NCBI RefSeq assembly: GCF_015706575.1
Contig: NW_024037057.1
Location: forward strand, 2,313,501-2,377,500
Direction of reading: 5' to 3'
Length of the DNA: 64,000 nucleotides
Source: Patiria miniata
Taxonomy: Eukaryota > Echinodermata > Asteroidea > Valvatida > Asterinidae
A program made the position numbers and the translations under genes. Positions 29,216 to 40,829 of the stretch are shown one piece after another; positions within the stretch are counted from its first letter, which is position 1, and each line of letters opens with the position of its first letter. Under the pieces are notes generated by a model that was not told the DNA's origin, did not search any database, and saw nothing but the letters and a program-made list of their open reading frames with translations.

Positions 29216-29722
29216 AGGGAAAACACAACATTTGCAAACATCAAAAAATAAAACTACCAAATCATTTTGAAATACCTTGCTGGACTGTTAGTGAATGACA
29301 GAGTAAAGCATCCTGTAAAATCATGGCACCTGGTATACTGTCATTTTCAAAAAAAAGTGGTATTTTTGTGTCAATTTCCAACGCTGATCGGCCGAAAAAA
29401 ACTGGGTTTTTTCCAAATACTGGCCCCAGTTGACAAGCTGGCACTTGTTTGCAATCGATTACACACCTATGAACGGGTACAAGCAAGCTAGACTGGTTCC
29501 CTGACCTTACAATTCCCCAATGTATGTAAACTGCTCTGTTTCTTCTTAAATGGAGTCAGGGAACCAGACTACAGAAAAATGATTGTTTTCCTTGGTTTTT
29601 ATAGCATTTTCGAACCCAAAACCTCAAAAAAGTCAGTGTAACTATATTTGCTATATATTTCCAACGCCCCAATTCCATCCATTTCTGAAAATTACAACCA
29701 AAGCAAATGATGTATATTCCCT
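29216..29722. mobile_element. TTAA-flanked MITE (AGGGAATGTACA family), inverted copy
   Basis: Reverse-oriented relative of 8289-8813: ends AGGGAAAACACAACATTTGC and CAAATGATGTATATTCCCT, TTAA on both sides (29212-29215, 29723-29726). It sits exactly at the junction between segmental duplication copies I and II. Confidence 0.7.
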
Positions 29723-29868
29723 TTAAGTTTTGTATATCACATGGCTGTAGCTGTCAAACCGAAGCGACTTCGCGCTGCAGTGCCGACATGACAAAATGTA
29801 GAGTCTTTAGACATGGGATTCAGAACCTGATTTTAACTTCCAGGAGTTTTGAGCAGCGGTGTTTATTA

Positions 29869-30584
29869 GGCCAAAAAAGTCTTCGGTTTCTGGTATGGAG
29901 CTTGCCCAAAAAGTGGTGGGGCGACGCGGCTTTTTTTTCTTCTTCTTCAAATGTCGGCTGATAGGACTGCAAATGGTGCCCGACTAAACTTAATGCAAAT
30001 ATATGGGAGTCCATAGAGGCAGGGCTCAACCTTAACTTTTTTGTTCACTGGCCAGCAGGGCCACTAAAACAGACTCTTAACTATAGCCTGTGGGCATTTT
30101 TACTGGTCCGCATTATCTCAAATACAAAATGACGTATTTACAGGCTCAATTCTGAGGCAATTTTGTCAGTGTTTTTAATAAACAGATCAAATAATGTTAC
30201 CTTTAAAAAAATGATTAAATCAGACACAAATTGATGGGGTTTTCTTTCTGAATTTTATGATTTATTTTTTTCCTGTACGTTCATCTTTGCCGTATCCCAA
30301 TAATTTTTCACTCGCCAGCCGGGCTACTTCAGGAATAGTTTGACTAGCCCGCCGCTGTTTTGACTAGCATAAGGCTAGTGGGCTACCGCTAATTTTGAAC
30401 CCTGCAGAGAGGCCACATTAAGCTTATACTCGATCGTAACCCCATCTCAAAACACGTCAAAATCATGTAGCAGCAGGATTCCAGTCAAATCATCTTTCAT
30501 TGAAAAAAAAGGTTTTATTTTGCCGACGCGCATAGCTCCGGCGACGCGCGCGTATACCAGAAACCGGAGACTTTTTTATTGGCC
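29869..30584. mobile_element. Harbinger-type MITE interrupted by a hAT-type MITE
   Basis: Starts after TTA (29866-29868) with GGCCAAAAAAGTCTTCGG and ends ACCAGAAACCGGAGACTTTT then TTATTGGCC. Copy I has the empty site GCGGTGTTTATTATTTACATTC near 26310. Interrupted at 30020-30404. Confidence 0.78.
30020..30404. mobile_element. hAT-type MITE, 385 bp, nested
   Basis: Ends CAGGGCTCAACCTTAA and GCTAATTTTGAACCCTG; target duplication CATAGAGG / CAGAGAGG (30012-30019, 30405-30412). The uninterrupted host sequence is seen at 42930 (GAGCGAGGCCACATAAAGC). A reverse-oriented relative is at 38360-38740. Confidence 0.78.
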
Positions 30585-30915
30585 TTTTTTTACATTCTCC
30601 ACTGTGTTCTTATTCCTTCTTCCTTTCCCCTTCCTTCTCCATTCTTGGGAACACTAGTGCATAGGGCCTACGAAACACCTAATCCGGGCCTGCACACAAC
30701 ACAGTCGTACGTAATGGGATATGCTGATCGAGTCGAGGTGAACGCCCGAATTGGGGTCAACATTCAATAATAGCATAATTATTACAATCCTGGTTATTAC
30801 ACGCACCAGTGAACTTGCTTCCCGAACTCCCAAATCTGAGAAGTCCTCTATACATGTACATTTTGCACTGTGTTGTCATCGGGAAACGTTTGACTTACGT
30901 GCACATGCACATGTG

Positions 30916-31056
30916 CAGTCGAGTCTCGTTAGAATTGTTTATTAAGAGGAACATCAGTCCCATTCATTGTACACATAAATGCACAGTCGGGACTGAAAAT
31001 GTTTGTTATAACCAGAATTTTGTATTAACAGAGTTTGTACTAACGAGATTCGACTG
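30916..31056. mobile_element. 141-bp pogo/Tc1-type MITE
   Basis: TIRs CAGTCGAGTCTCGTTAG and CTAACGAGATTCGACTG. It is inserted in the TACATG repeat of copy II; copy I has the uninterrupted tract. CAGTCGA-type ends are common in pogo-like elements (family knowledge). Confidence 0.68.
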
Positions 31057-31792
31057 TACATGTACATTGTATTGCTGTCATCATGGATCGAAACAAGCAA
31101 AAGAGTAGCTGATGACGCATGGGTTGCAAAGAGCTCAAGTTAACCCTAGAATAGCAACTGACTATCGTGGAGGTCTCCTCAAGACCGGTGGGGGGGGGGG
31201 GGGGGGGGCACATCGGGCCGTCCCCATCCCAATGTCATGTATATGTGCATGTGTACATGTAGAGTGTATTAGGTCATCAGCCTGGGGATTTGGTCGGTAT
31301 CAAATAATGCTCATTGTGATTTTTGGCAAGCTGTGCACCCCTGTAGTCCGAAATGTGATAGAATTGCAGCGGGGGCAGCTATTTGCCTGCTATCGCTGTT
31401 AAAACACAAGATGGCGGCCAAAACATGCTTGTTACCACATTGTTCATGTACATGTATACTTAAAAAGGTAACAAGCATATTGGCGGCCATTTTGAAAAAA
31501 AAAATAAAACGTATTACACCCCAACAAAACTGCCACCGCTCACACTGCAAAGCTATCACGCAGTGTCCAACTCTAGATGTGCAAATCGCTTTGACTTATT
31601 GCCCCTTTCAATCATTTGATACAGGCGGCCCAATTTTTGGACCCAGCTGATAGCCTATATTCAGACATAATTACACGGTTAAATGCATCAGAGGCCACAG
31701 GGAACCGAGATGTTTTGGTGTTCTCTGGACACGGTTACATCATGTCAACCTGACAACGACGCTGAATAAAGGAGCAATGACGCAGGCGCGGA

Positions 31793-32388
31793 TCCAGAGG
31801 GTTGAGGGTAAACAAAAATACAACCCAAGCTCTGTCAAATAATTTCGATATAAATTTATGCAATTAAATGAGAACCCCCCCCCCCCTTGCTCTGACACCC
31901 ATTTGTTTTACTAGTAAAATATTGCAAAAAAATGCGGACAGAGCCAGCTTGGTTAGGGGTATATGAACAGTACACTATTATGTGATATAGTGTTAATAAT
32001 CGTCGGATTTGAACAGCGCCCCAATCGAAAGTATGGTACGAGCCCCCCCCCCCCCCCTCCCCCCCCCTTCCCCTGCCCCTCCCCTATTGATTTCGGAGGC
32101 CAAGTGCAGGCGCGGTTCTAGAGCCATTTTTTTTTCATCTTTTTTTTTTTTTTGGGGGGGGGGGGCTATCACGGTGGATCCACATTTTTTTTTTAAGGTA
32201 GGCGTGCTGGAATGTAGACCGGTTATTTTCTCTAAAGCCCCCCCCCCCCGACCCCACCGTAGAACCGCCAACCCCACCGTAGAACCGCCACTGGCCAAGT
32301 GTCCGGAGGAAAAAAACCTAACTACATTTCAGATTTTTTTCCCGACGAAACCCCCCCCCCTTTTCGAAAATTCCTTGATCCGCCCCTG
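31793..32388. mobile_element. hAT-like MITE (CAGGCGCGGATCCAG family), copy II
   Basis: Counterpart of 27351-27929, with the same nested element at 32107-32293. That both copies share it shows these two insertions predate the segmental duplication. Confidence 0.6.
32107..32293. mobile_element. Nested hAT-type MITE, copy II, perfect 8-bp TSD
   Basis: GCCAAGTG flanks both ends (32099-32106, 32294-32301). It is about 30 bp longer than copy I, partly through an internal 20-bp tandem repeat (ACCCCACCGTAGAACCGCCA) near the right end. Confidence 0.72.
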
Positions 32389-33310
32389 TGACGTCAATGC
32401 ATTGCTGCCTTTTGTTAAGCGCCATTAACACCAGTGGCATGTGATGAAAAGAGCCAAGGGAAATTGTTGTCGGTTGGGTAAGTCGTTCGTATTGACTGAA
32501 GAAGATGTGATTAACTTATTGAACTGATTACGAACGCGTTTGCCACAAGCGAGGATGACGTGCGATTCCAAGCATATACATGTAATAGAGGTGCACTGTA
32601 CTGAGAAACTTCACGTAGGCCCTCTATTATGTTGAAGGCACACAAAGGTATCTACAAACTTTACGGGACGTTTTGTAACCACGGCAGTTAAAAAAACAAA
32701 AAAAACAAAATACGGTACACTGTCATTACAGTACCATTCGTGCACGCACAATGAAAACCATGTACATGTACATGTACATTTTACATGTACATCATACACA
32801 TGTACATGTATTTACATTTGTAAATGTAATGACAGTTTATTCTTGTTAAATTTTGAGACATAGCTACTCCACCGTCTGTACAAATAAAGCTAGTGTAAAA
32901 TGAAGAGGAGGAAAAAATGGAGAATTTTAGTACATGTTGTCTCTCGTTATTGCGAGCTCTTTTAGGACGAGATTCCGGTTAAGAGGAGCATATTTCGCCA
33001 GTCCCGACCTATGTGTGAACATTCCAACGAGGGAAAAATGCTTAATACGAGTTTTGATAACAGGCTTCCTACGTCTCGAGGACAGTGTAAAGTCATTTTT
33101 TTTATTGATAGTCTTCTGGAGAGTCAGAAAAACGTTCCTTTTACCCAAAATCTTCAGCCCTCAACAAAAATATTGGGGTGCCCCGCTAGTACGGATACTT
33201 CCCGTTATGGTGTGTTTTTCCCCTATGCATATGTTGACATATTGTACATTGTGTATTTTTTGAGGAAGATTTTCTTGGGGGGGGGGCATAATAACAAAAT
33301 TGTTTAAATA

Positions 33311-33481
33311 CAGTCGACTCTCGTTATAAGAAGGTCGATGGGACTAGCCAAATTATCCATTTATAACAGGAATGTTGTTATAAAAGGACAGCGGAAAAAA
33401 AGAAAGATTTGGAACCTCAGAACTTGCTCTTTATAAGCAGAACCTCTTTATAAAAGTACTCTTTATAATGAGAGTCGACTG
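33311..33481. mobile_element. 171-bp pogo/Tc1-type MITE
   Basis: TIRs CAGTCGACTCTCGTTATAA and TTATAATGAGAGTCGACTG (18 of 19 match) after a TA (33309-33310). Absent from copy I near 29118, which reads AAATACATGTATTTAACACC. Confidence 0.72.
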
Positions 33482-34397
33482 TGGTAAACACCTTTCGTAG
33501 CTTCTTATTATGGTAAAGAAAAACTCAAACAAGTGAGTATCACAAGCTTTAAAAGCTACCAGGAAAGACTGAGCCGAACAAAAGCGTATGATCTATAGGA
33601 CTTTTTGTATATTCTTTATTACCCAAAATAGAAATCCACTGTACAATATAGCGATGATCAGAGAATCAACAAGCTCACACTTCAACTGTCTACATGTACA
33701 TTGTAGGCTACTTGGATTCATGTTGAATATATGAAAATTAAGGGTAATTGTGAGAAAATTTGGATTATACATATATTTGGGTGCTTAGGATGCTGAAATC
33801 GGGTGATGAATAAACAGTTCATGTCATACTACAGATGAACATGCACAGTTAACTGTGTGTCTATTGGCGTAGATAATAACATCTGTACGTGTATGAAAAT
33901 GTACATTATACCCGTAGTTTCGTTTCCAAAGGAGCAAATGGCTCTGCAAAGAAATTCTGCGCTCGTAAAAAAAAAATCAAAATCGTAAAACCACTATTTA
34001 CAATTTGTTTGATGCTACAAAAACTGCCCAATGCCAATGATTTAAAAAAATATATATACTATAAGTGCACTTTGTTGCGCAATACTGGAGGGTTTTGCAT
34101 TTCTTTTACCGGCTTTTATATGACAAGCAAATACAAGTTCAATACCCCAGCGTTAGATAAACAAACAAAAACAATCACACACAAATGAATGCATAATATA
34201 CTGGTCACGTTTCATATTTTTGTCTTATTCCAGTTGATGACTTTTCGAATTTCTGATTTACTGTACTGGGACTCGCAATAAAACCCTTCAAGGTCATAAG
34301 GTCATCAGCCCAGATTTTGAGAAGTGGAATAAGCCACGATGCTCAACGCGCCCGACAAGATATTATTCAAAGCATTTCAGTAGGGACAAAAACGCGT

Positions 34398-34610
34398 CTA
34401 AAACAGGGCCACTACAGTGCCCAGAACGGTGGCGGCCACGGTTGCCAGGCTTAAGGTCACGGCGCTTGCGCCGTTGCAGTCATCTGTGGTGCAGCAGTAC
34501 ACGCAGCTCTCGATGCTAAAGATGGACCCGCAGGACTCGGTGCAGCTCCCTGAGGTCGTGCATCCACGGCTGAGGGTCGTGACAGAGCCGTCGATCTTGA
34601 CCACAGTTTT
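34398..34610 (-). CDS. Ly6-like gene B exon 3
   Basis: Acceptor AATCAG, KTVVKIDGSVTTLSRGC to CCTTDDCNGASAVTL, then the hydrophobic tail and TAG. Phase 0 entry. Confidence 0.85.
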   Translation of the reverse strand, partial: KTVVKIDGSVTTLSRGCTTSGSCTESCGSIFSIESCVYCCTTDDCNGASAVTLSLATVAATVLGTVVALF

Positions 34611-36263
34611 CTGATTGATTAAAGGAAAAGAGGAAAACAAAGTCATTAGATATGGAAACTGCATGGCGAACCCTGATAGGAGGAGCACTGTAACTACAAG
34701 GTCCTGCTTATAACAAGCACAATTCTAGGTCTCAAGTCTTCGTTTTAATTGTTTTCCTTTGTTTTACTAAGGTAGCTGTTATAACAAGGTAATTCGTAAA
34801 GTCGCAAGGACCTTTTTATAAAGGTGTTCGACTGTACATACAAGCCATGGATTAGAACTAGGGAACAAGTTCCAAGTACCTAAAGATTGTATTGAAAATA
34901 CATGTGAAATACAAATGTTAAGTGTTTTAACTGTCCAATGCTCAAATGCAGTTAGAGTCGACTCCCGTTTCAAACCCATTGTTCACTTGTGTGTAAGCCG
35001 TATGACCGTGCATGATGAAACAGTTATTTAAAGTGCATTTTAAAGTTAAAAGCTTGAACTCACGCTTATAATTCTAGCAGTTGCAGCAGTGACATGCACG
35101 TTTTAGTAAAACAAAAATCCACATCTCAAAATTGAAATATTTGTTATACATGTATGTAGATGTATTTGCAAATGGTCTATCTATACATATGAAACCATTG
35201 CTCATGCTGAAACTTTACAACAAGAAGCAGTCATGTCATAACTCACCTGGCATGTATCATCTGAGCTACTGCAGGAGGTGGAATAGTTGCCCGTGAAGGT
35301 ATCAGCGCAGTCGCTTCCGCTAGACACACCGCTGACGTAGCCGCAGGAGTGGCATGTGAGGGCGTTCAGGCCAGCTGCAGTGAAAAAAAAACCCAACATA
35401 ACCAGTGAGATTTAAGGGATTGATGGAATGATACGAGTCTGACTCTGACAAGCTCAGACTCAGCCCGATTCATACTCGGCGTGAGAAGCGAAAGCGAATT
35501 GGTGAAGTAGTGGCATATTTTTTTCCGCTGCGAACATACATTGTATTTCAACTCGAACGAATTTCGCAGACAATATTTCATGACGTCAGATTCGTATGAA
35601 GTATAAACAGGCCTTTACCCAACGCCCTTTCACAAGCGGTGGTGTTTTTTTTTGTTTTTGTTATTTAAAAGTTTTTTTTTTGTTAGTTTAAAAGAACTCT
35701 TGACACAGGAATTAAGACTAGGAATGAATGAAAGGTTTGAGGAAACACCATATGGAAATAATGTTTCACAACATTCAGTAACGGTTTTTTTCAAAATGTA
35801 TTCGTCTTAAATGTGTTGAAAATGTGCACCCTGCCCGATATCGCGCTTGCTCAGAATATCAAGAGCTGAAAAATATTGTATGATTAAAAAAAAGAGAGAC
35901 TTTCGTTTGTAATGCCGGTGTCATATGAAAATCGGGCTCGTATGAAAATCGGACTCTTTTTTCCCTTTTATTGGTGAAACCCTCTCACGTGACCGGTCCC
36001 TCTCCAAATTATCTATGCATGAGCATGCACAATACCACCAATGAGTCCGTATTTCATAAAAAAAAACACCTAAATTCATGCTTCACCGGTTGGGAATTTT
36101 GAACCAAATCCTTAGTAAGTCCAGGGATTACAGAAGTGAGTGAAAGCTAGTTCTGTTTGGTTTTATCTCAAGTTAGTTGCGACCTTAATCAGAAATTTCT
36201 CTTTCTGTCAATCGACTTACCGAAGCAGCTGACGAGAATTACGAGGGTGACGAGGGTATTCAT
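34398..36263 (-). CDS. Ly6/uPAR-like GPI-anchored protein, gene B (3 exons)
   Basis: Join on minus strand: 36263-36221, 35374-35247, 34610-34398; 384 nt, 127 residues. Exon 1 gives the signal peptide MNTLVTLVILVSCF. The mature domain starts near LTCHSCGYVSG and has 12 Cys in the gene A pattern: CHSC, SDC, TSC, DTC, RGC, GSC, ESC, ESCVYCC, DDCNGA. A Ser/Thr/Ala/Val-rich hydrophobic end (SLATVAATVLGTVVALF) fits a GPI signal. Splice phases 1 and 0 equal those of gene A, so both come from one ancestral gene. The product is probably displayed on the outer cell surface; its ligand is unknown. Confidence 0.85.
35247..35374 (-). CDS. Ly6-like gene B exon 2
   Basis: Acceptor CTGCAG, phase 1, GLNALTCHSCGYVSGVSSGS to SSSDDTCQ, donor GTGAGT, phase 0 exit, 128 bp. 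Confidence 0.85.
36221..36263 (-). CDS. Ly6-like gene B exon 1, signal peptide
   Basis: ATG at 36263, NTLVTLVILVSCF plus one base, donor GTAAGT. This 43-nt exon is too short for ORF calling alone, but phase, hydrophobicity and the match to gene A's structure support it. Confidence 0.78.
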
Positions 36264-37277
36264 GTTTCCTTGCTGGGTGCTTGGATGCTGGTTTTACGTA
36301 GAATATGTTGGGAAAGTGCAAAATATCGTCCATTAGAAGAAAAACAAATACCTTGGGCAAATCAGACCGCATAAAAGCATGCGCATTTGTTATTGGAGGC
36401 AAAATAAAAAGGAGGGCATGTTGAATGCGTGGGAGCAGTATTTTTTTATTCTTTTTTTTTATCGCAGGTGCAAGTTGAAAACTTTAAAATTGAAAAGTAG
36501 TACGTGTAGAAGTAGCCGTACAAAAAAAAACTGTAACGAGATGGACAAAAAAATAGTAAAAATGCACGTTAGTATAAGACCACACCCAATAACGTTGATT
36601 TGATGTACAATGTACATTGTGTGTACATGTTATTTGCGAAAAGCATGAACATACGCATGCGACTCTAAGTCGTAATACCCTAGGGGACTTCGCGATCGTT
36701 TTGAACAGATATCGATTTCTTTTGAATATGAAGGATGACAGTGTCAATAGAGGATTAATCTATCGCGCATCCCGGTCGCATACTTGAAAACTCAGGCATT
36801 CACTGGCTTTTGTCCTGCACTGTGTTCCGGTGTAAACATATATGCAAGCGTCTCTTGAATGTCTGCAAAGTTTGTACTGGTTGCTATGTGTAAACAATCG
36901 CTGGGTAATCTGGACCCATTCAGTTCAACAATAACATTAGGTGTGACTAGCAGTGTCAGTACAAAATTCCCAGTTATGACCCCAGCCTTTCTCCAAGCGG
37001 TATTACCCTGCCCGAACATTTTGCCAAACTTTTGCGTTTTTTTCTTTCACCATCTTACTCGCAACCCCTGCATTCAACTCAGCTCGGAAACTTGTGGTTT
37101 TTCTTTACATCATTCATTCATCTGACCAACCATTTAAGTCATTAAGTTTCATGTTCTTTTGTTCTTCAATACTGGGCCACAATAACAAATCCTACGTTCC
37201 GTCGGACACCTTTTCATGTTTTAGCGAGTGAATGGTGTCTTCTCCTCTAAGTAAGAAAAAGGGCGATGCAAGATATA

Positions 37278-37545
37278 CAGGGTGAGTAAAAAAAACGAAA
37301 CCCAAATGTCGGGACCATTGTTTTAGTGAAGTTCTGCATGTAGCACTTTCAAAATCTGGGTTATAAAAGCCAAATTCATAGGCTTTCCTTTAAAACAAGA
37401 ATCAATCGAATCACTTAAGTACTTTTTAAGGTACGGGTTTTTAAACATAACCACCGTTTTAAAGTTCTGTCCACGGATCACAAAAAAGGTGAGCGTTCTT
37501 TCAACAAAACGAAAATCATTCACACACATCCTTATGTGATTTGTT
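37278..37545. mobile_element. Partial TA/CAGGGTGAGTAAAAA MITE
   Basis: TA then CAGGGTGAGTAAAAAAAACG, followed by about 260 bp colinear with the left half of 7281-7774 (reverse of its right arm). The inverted second half is missing. Confidence 0.65.
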
Positions 37546-37619
37546 CACAATATACTCTCCATAAAAAAAAATAATGCAAAGTTTACGCTATCAATTGCCG
37601 ACCTTTAGCTATACCAACG

Positions 37620-39625
37620 GAAACAGGTCAACTCGTACGCGAACCAACTCGTACGCGAGTCAACTCGTACGCGGATTGGTCAACTCGTATGCTAGACAAC
37701 TCGTACGCGAACCAACTCGTACGCGTGCCAACTCGTACGCGAGCCAACTCGTACGCGAGCCAACTCGTACGCGAACCAACTCGTACGCGGGCCGTTTTAG
37801 GAGTGGTTTCGAGGATTGGGTTGGCATGGTTGGGAAGAATTTGGGAATAGTGTGACGGGTAGTCCGTAGTTCAATGTGTGACCGTTGTGTGTGATTGGGA
37901 GTGAACCCGTGAATGATGATAATAAAGTAACTGATTTTTGTAGTTAGACGAGTGTTGTATTGTTTTGTGCATACCTGTAGCCTTGTCACGTCAAATTTAA
38001 TTCCATATATTAATGCAACGATGTACCAGTTGCATTTTTTGTGTTTTTTTAATCAATGTACCTGTCAGTCAATTAATTGCCACCATTGTCAAACTGACCC
38101 AATTGCAACGCTCTGGACTACCATGGATCTGTTCTCGCGGTTCGGTGTCCTAAACTTGAAAGAACCGGCGGGTTTAGAAGATCAAAAGAGATCGATCAGA
38201 CTTGTCAACTGCCTGTCACTCAACTTTCACTGTGGTTCACAACCATTGATCAATTAGATCAATTAAAAAGCAGACACGCGGGGACATCCGTAGGCCTAGC
38301 AATTTCTATTTACAACTGAAATGCTTGGTATAACCATGGAGGTATAACACATAACACATCGGGGTTCGAAATTAGCGGTCTAGCCCGCTAACCAAATGCT
38401 GGTCAAAACAGCGGCGGCCGGGGCTAGACAAACTATTCCTTAACCAGGCCGGCGTGCGAGTGAAAAATTATTGGGATACGGCAAAGATCAACGAACAGAA
38501 AGAAAAAAAAATCATAAAATTCAAAAAGGAAACCCCTTTAATTTGTGTCTAATTATCAACTGTTTTAAAGGATTAAATTATCTGATCTGTTAATCAAAAA
38601 CACCAACAAAAGTCCCTCAGAATTGCACTTGAAAATACGCCATTTTGTATCTGATAAGAAAAAAATGCGGGCTAGTAGAAATGCCCGTGGGCCAGTAGCC
38701 CGGCTGGCTAGTGAACAAAAGAAGTTGAGGTCGAACCCTGCACATTCCGCCCCAATGTAATCGTTCTCTCCGTTTTTTATTATTGTTCTTCCCCAGCCTT
38801 CCTTGCCCTCTCCATTTTCGTTTCCTCTCCTTTTTAATTCTATCCTTTGAGCCATTTTAAATCTGTTTGCAGCATAACACAGGGCCACCACGCATTTGCA
38901 GTGATAATAAATAAAATTCAAATTTTTAAAAATAAATAAAATTCACCTCCCCATTGTTTTATTTTACAAAATATAATTTGGAGACATAATAATTAGGACT
39001 AAAAAACTATCTGACCCAAGCAAAAAACTGGCGGACACTGTTCGTACAACTGTATAAGCATGCGTGATGCTATATACCTTTTTTATAGTAGCTCCTTTTT
39101 ATACAATAGACCTCGCAAATATCGGTGTTTTCTTGTCATTTTACTTGTCTAACCAGCCAGCAATTGTACCGCGGCATACACAGGTTACAGCGATTCAATC
39201 ATGCATTCTTTAAAACAGTGCGCGGTGCGGCGGGAACCAATCATACTGGTTATCGCGAAGACAACTTCCCAATCAATCAAGCGAACTTGTAAAAAAAAAA
39301 CAACGCAGAAATCTTCTCTAAAAAATCGCGAATGTAAGTAGCACTGGCGGATTCAAAAATCAACTACATTTAATTTGAAAATCTCAACCTTTCCGAAAAG
39401 GTAAAATTATGCCGACCTACCGTACCGAACCTAATTTCATCTGTCCATGTGAGCTAAACCAATCGTCTAAACTCACGCGTACGAGTTGGTCCGCGTACGA
39501 GTTGGTCCGCGTACGAGTCGGTCCGCGTACGAGTCGGTCCGCGTACGAGTCGGTTCGCGTACGAATTGTCCCGCGTACGAGTTGGTCGCGTACGAGTTGG
39601 TTCGCGTACGAGTTGACCTGTATTC
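37620..39625. mobile_element. 2.0-kb TIR element with CGTACGAGTTGG arrays, 9-bp TSD (MULE-like)
   Basis: Left end GAAACAGGTCAACTCGTACG, right end CGTACGAGTTGACCTGTATT then C. Each end continues into an array of about nine AACTCGTACGCG units (37625-37793) or the inverse (39475-39615). ATACCAACG flanks both sides (37611-37619, 39626-39634). A 9-bp duplication with long repeated termini fits Mutator-like elements. No transposase is recognised inside; it carries another MITE at 38360. A solo end lies at 40776. Confidence 0.72.
38360..38740. mobile_element. hAT-type MITE, reverse-oriented relative of 30020-30404
   Basis: Starts CGGGGTTCGAAATTAGC, ends GAGGTCGAACCCTG. The interior is the reverse complement of 30020-30404 with moderate divergence (for example TTATTGGGATACGGCAAAGA). 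Nested in the 2.0-kb element. Confidence 0.68.
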
Positions 39626-40775
39626 ATACCAACGCAGTTTTTTGGAACGAGTTCATTAATTAACTGCCATTTTCAGTCAGTCTTCAGGTTCGGACTTGTC
39701 CCAATATCTTCCAAAGTGTTATTGCAAATTGAAGTATTACTCCGAAATGTAAATATCGTTAATGAAGTAAAAGAAGAATTCCAAGAGCAACTGAAGTGTC
39801 TTATTGACCTTCTCAAAGTAAATATATCTTAAAAATCGAACGAGCAAATAAAATTCACACTCACTTGTGTTGTTGACTTACGTCTTCCGTGCGTCTCTAG
39901 AAATGCCGTTGCTATGAATGACCGCATTTCTATAAAGATAACCAATGACATAGGCGCCTCCATTCTCGCCCATTCGCGCCCAATTAGGCGGTGCGAGGGG
40001 CCAATGAATGCAAATCCCATTGAGTCCGATGCGAATGAGCCCAATCGAGCGCTTTCTCGCGCCGGAGTCGTAGTCGTTGGTAACGACTGTTTACATGTAC
40101 TCTGTTTACTCCCTACAGTTGGTTGACTGTTCGCGCGCTTTTGTTCTGTACAAAAAGCGAAAACAGCAAGTGTCCTTGCAAGATAGGGGGGAGGGGTCAA
40201 TTGCCAGTGATGAATCGTTGCCAAGTAGCGTTCAGAACGTGTTGTGGAAATGCAGTGGCCTCTGAAACAATTCGAGTACGCAGCGGCTATCGATCGTGGA
40301 AGTTTGGCCGCACCGTGTAAACTGACTCGCGGGCCATGACAAGGGAAGCTTGTTAAATTGCACTGTGAAATAAACCGGTGATGCTCGATGTTTCGAGTGC
40401 GTTAGTCACCCAGTGATATCATACATGTGCATAATTGATTTCTCAATTATGTGTTACTATTTTCCATCGCGGTAATTGACAGGTGTTTCAATAACATTAC
40501 AATTTAAAGAGGTCAGTTCATAAATCATATAGTTCGCCACTACCGTATAATTCACTTGATAAATTTCAGTTAGGAAAGGACACAAAGCATGCACACGAGT
40601 ATTTATTTCGATATCCATTGCCTAGATAAAATGAGACAGGAAAACACCGTGCTTCACTCCTCATCAAAGTTTATTGCGTGTCAATAAAAGTTTGATGACC
40701 TAATGCATCCTTCAACTGGTTAAAGGAATGTTTTCAGGGGTGGAACCAGGAATGTTTGCAGGGGATGGGTCAGAC

Positions 40776-40829
40776 GAATACAGGTCAACTCGTACGCGAA
40801 CCAACTCGTACGCGACCAACTCGTACAGA
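40776..40829 (+). mobile_element. Solo terminus of the CGTACGAGTTGG element
   Basis: GAATACAGGTCAACTCGTAC then two more AACTCGTACGCG-type units. It confirms GAATACAGG as the terminal sequence of the family, but no body follows. Confidence 0.65.

Larger units (their letters stand above)
29727..33560 (+). repeat. Segmental duplication, copy II
   Basis: Second copy of 26160-29212, lengthened by later insertions: a Harbinger-type MITE at 29869 with a hAT-type MITE inside it, a 141-bp element at 30916 and a 171-bp element at 33311. Several short ORFs are present in both copies, but indels shift their frames, so they are not supported as genes. Confidence 0.85.

Noticed and set aside
37574-37855. 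Repeat protein with RTNSYA units
   Set aside because: It is the translation of the terminal AACTCGTACGCG array of a transposon.
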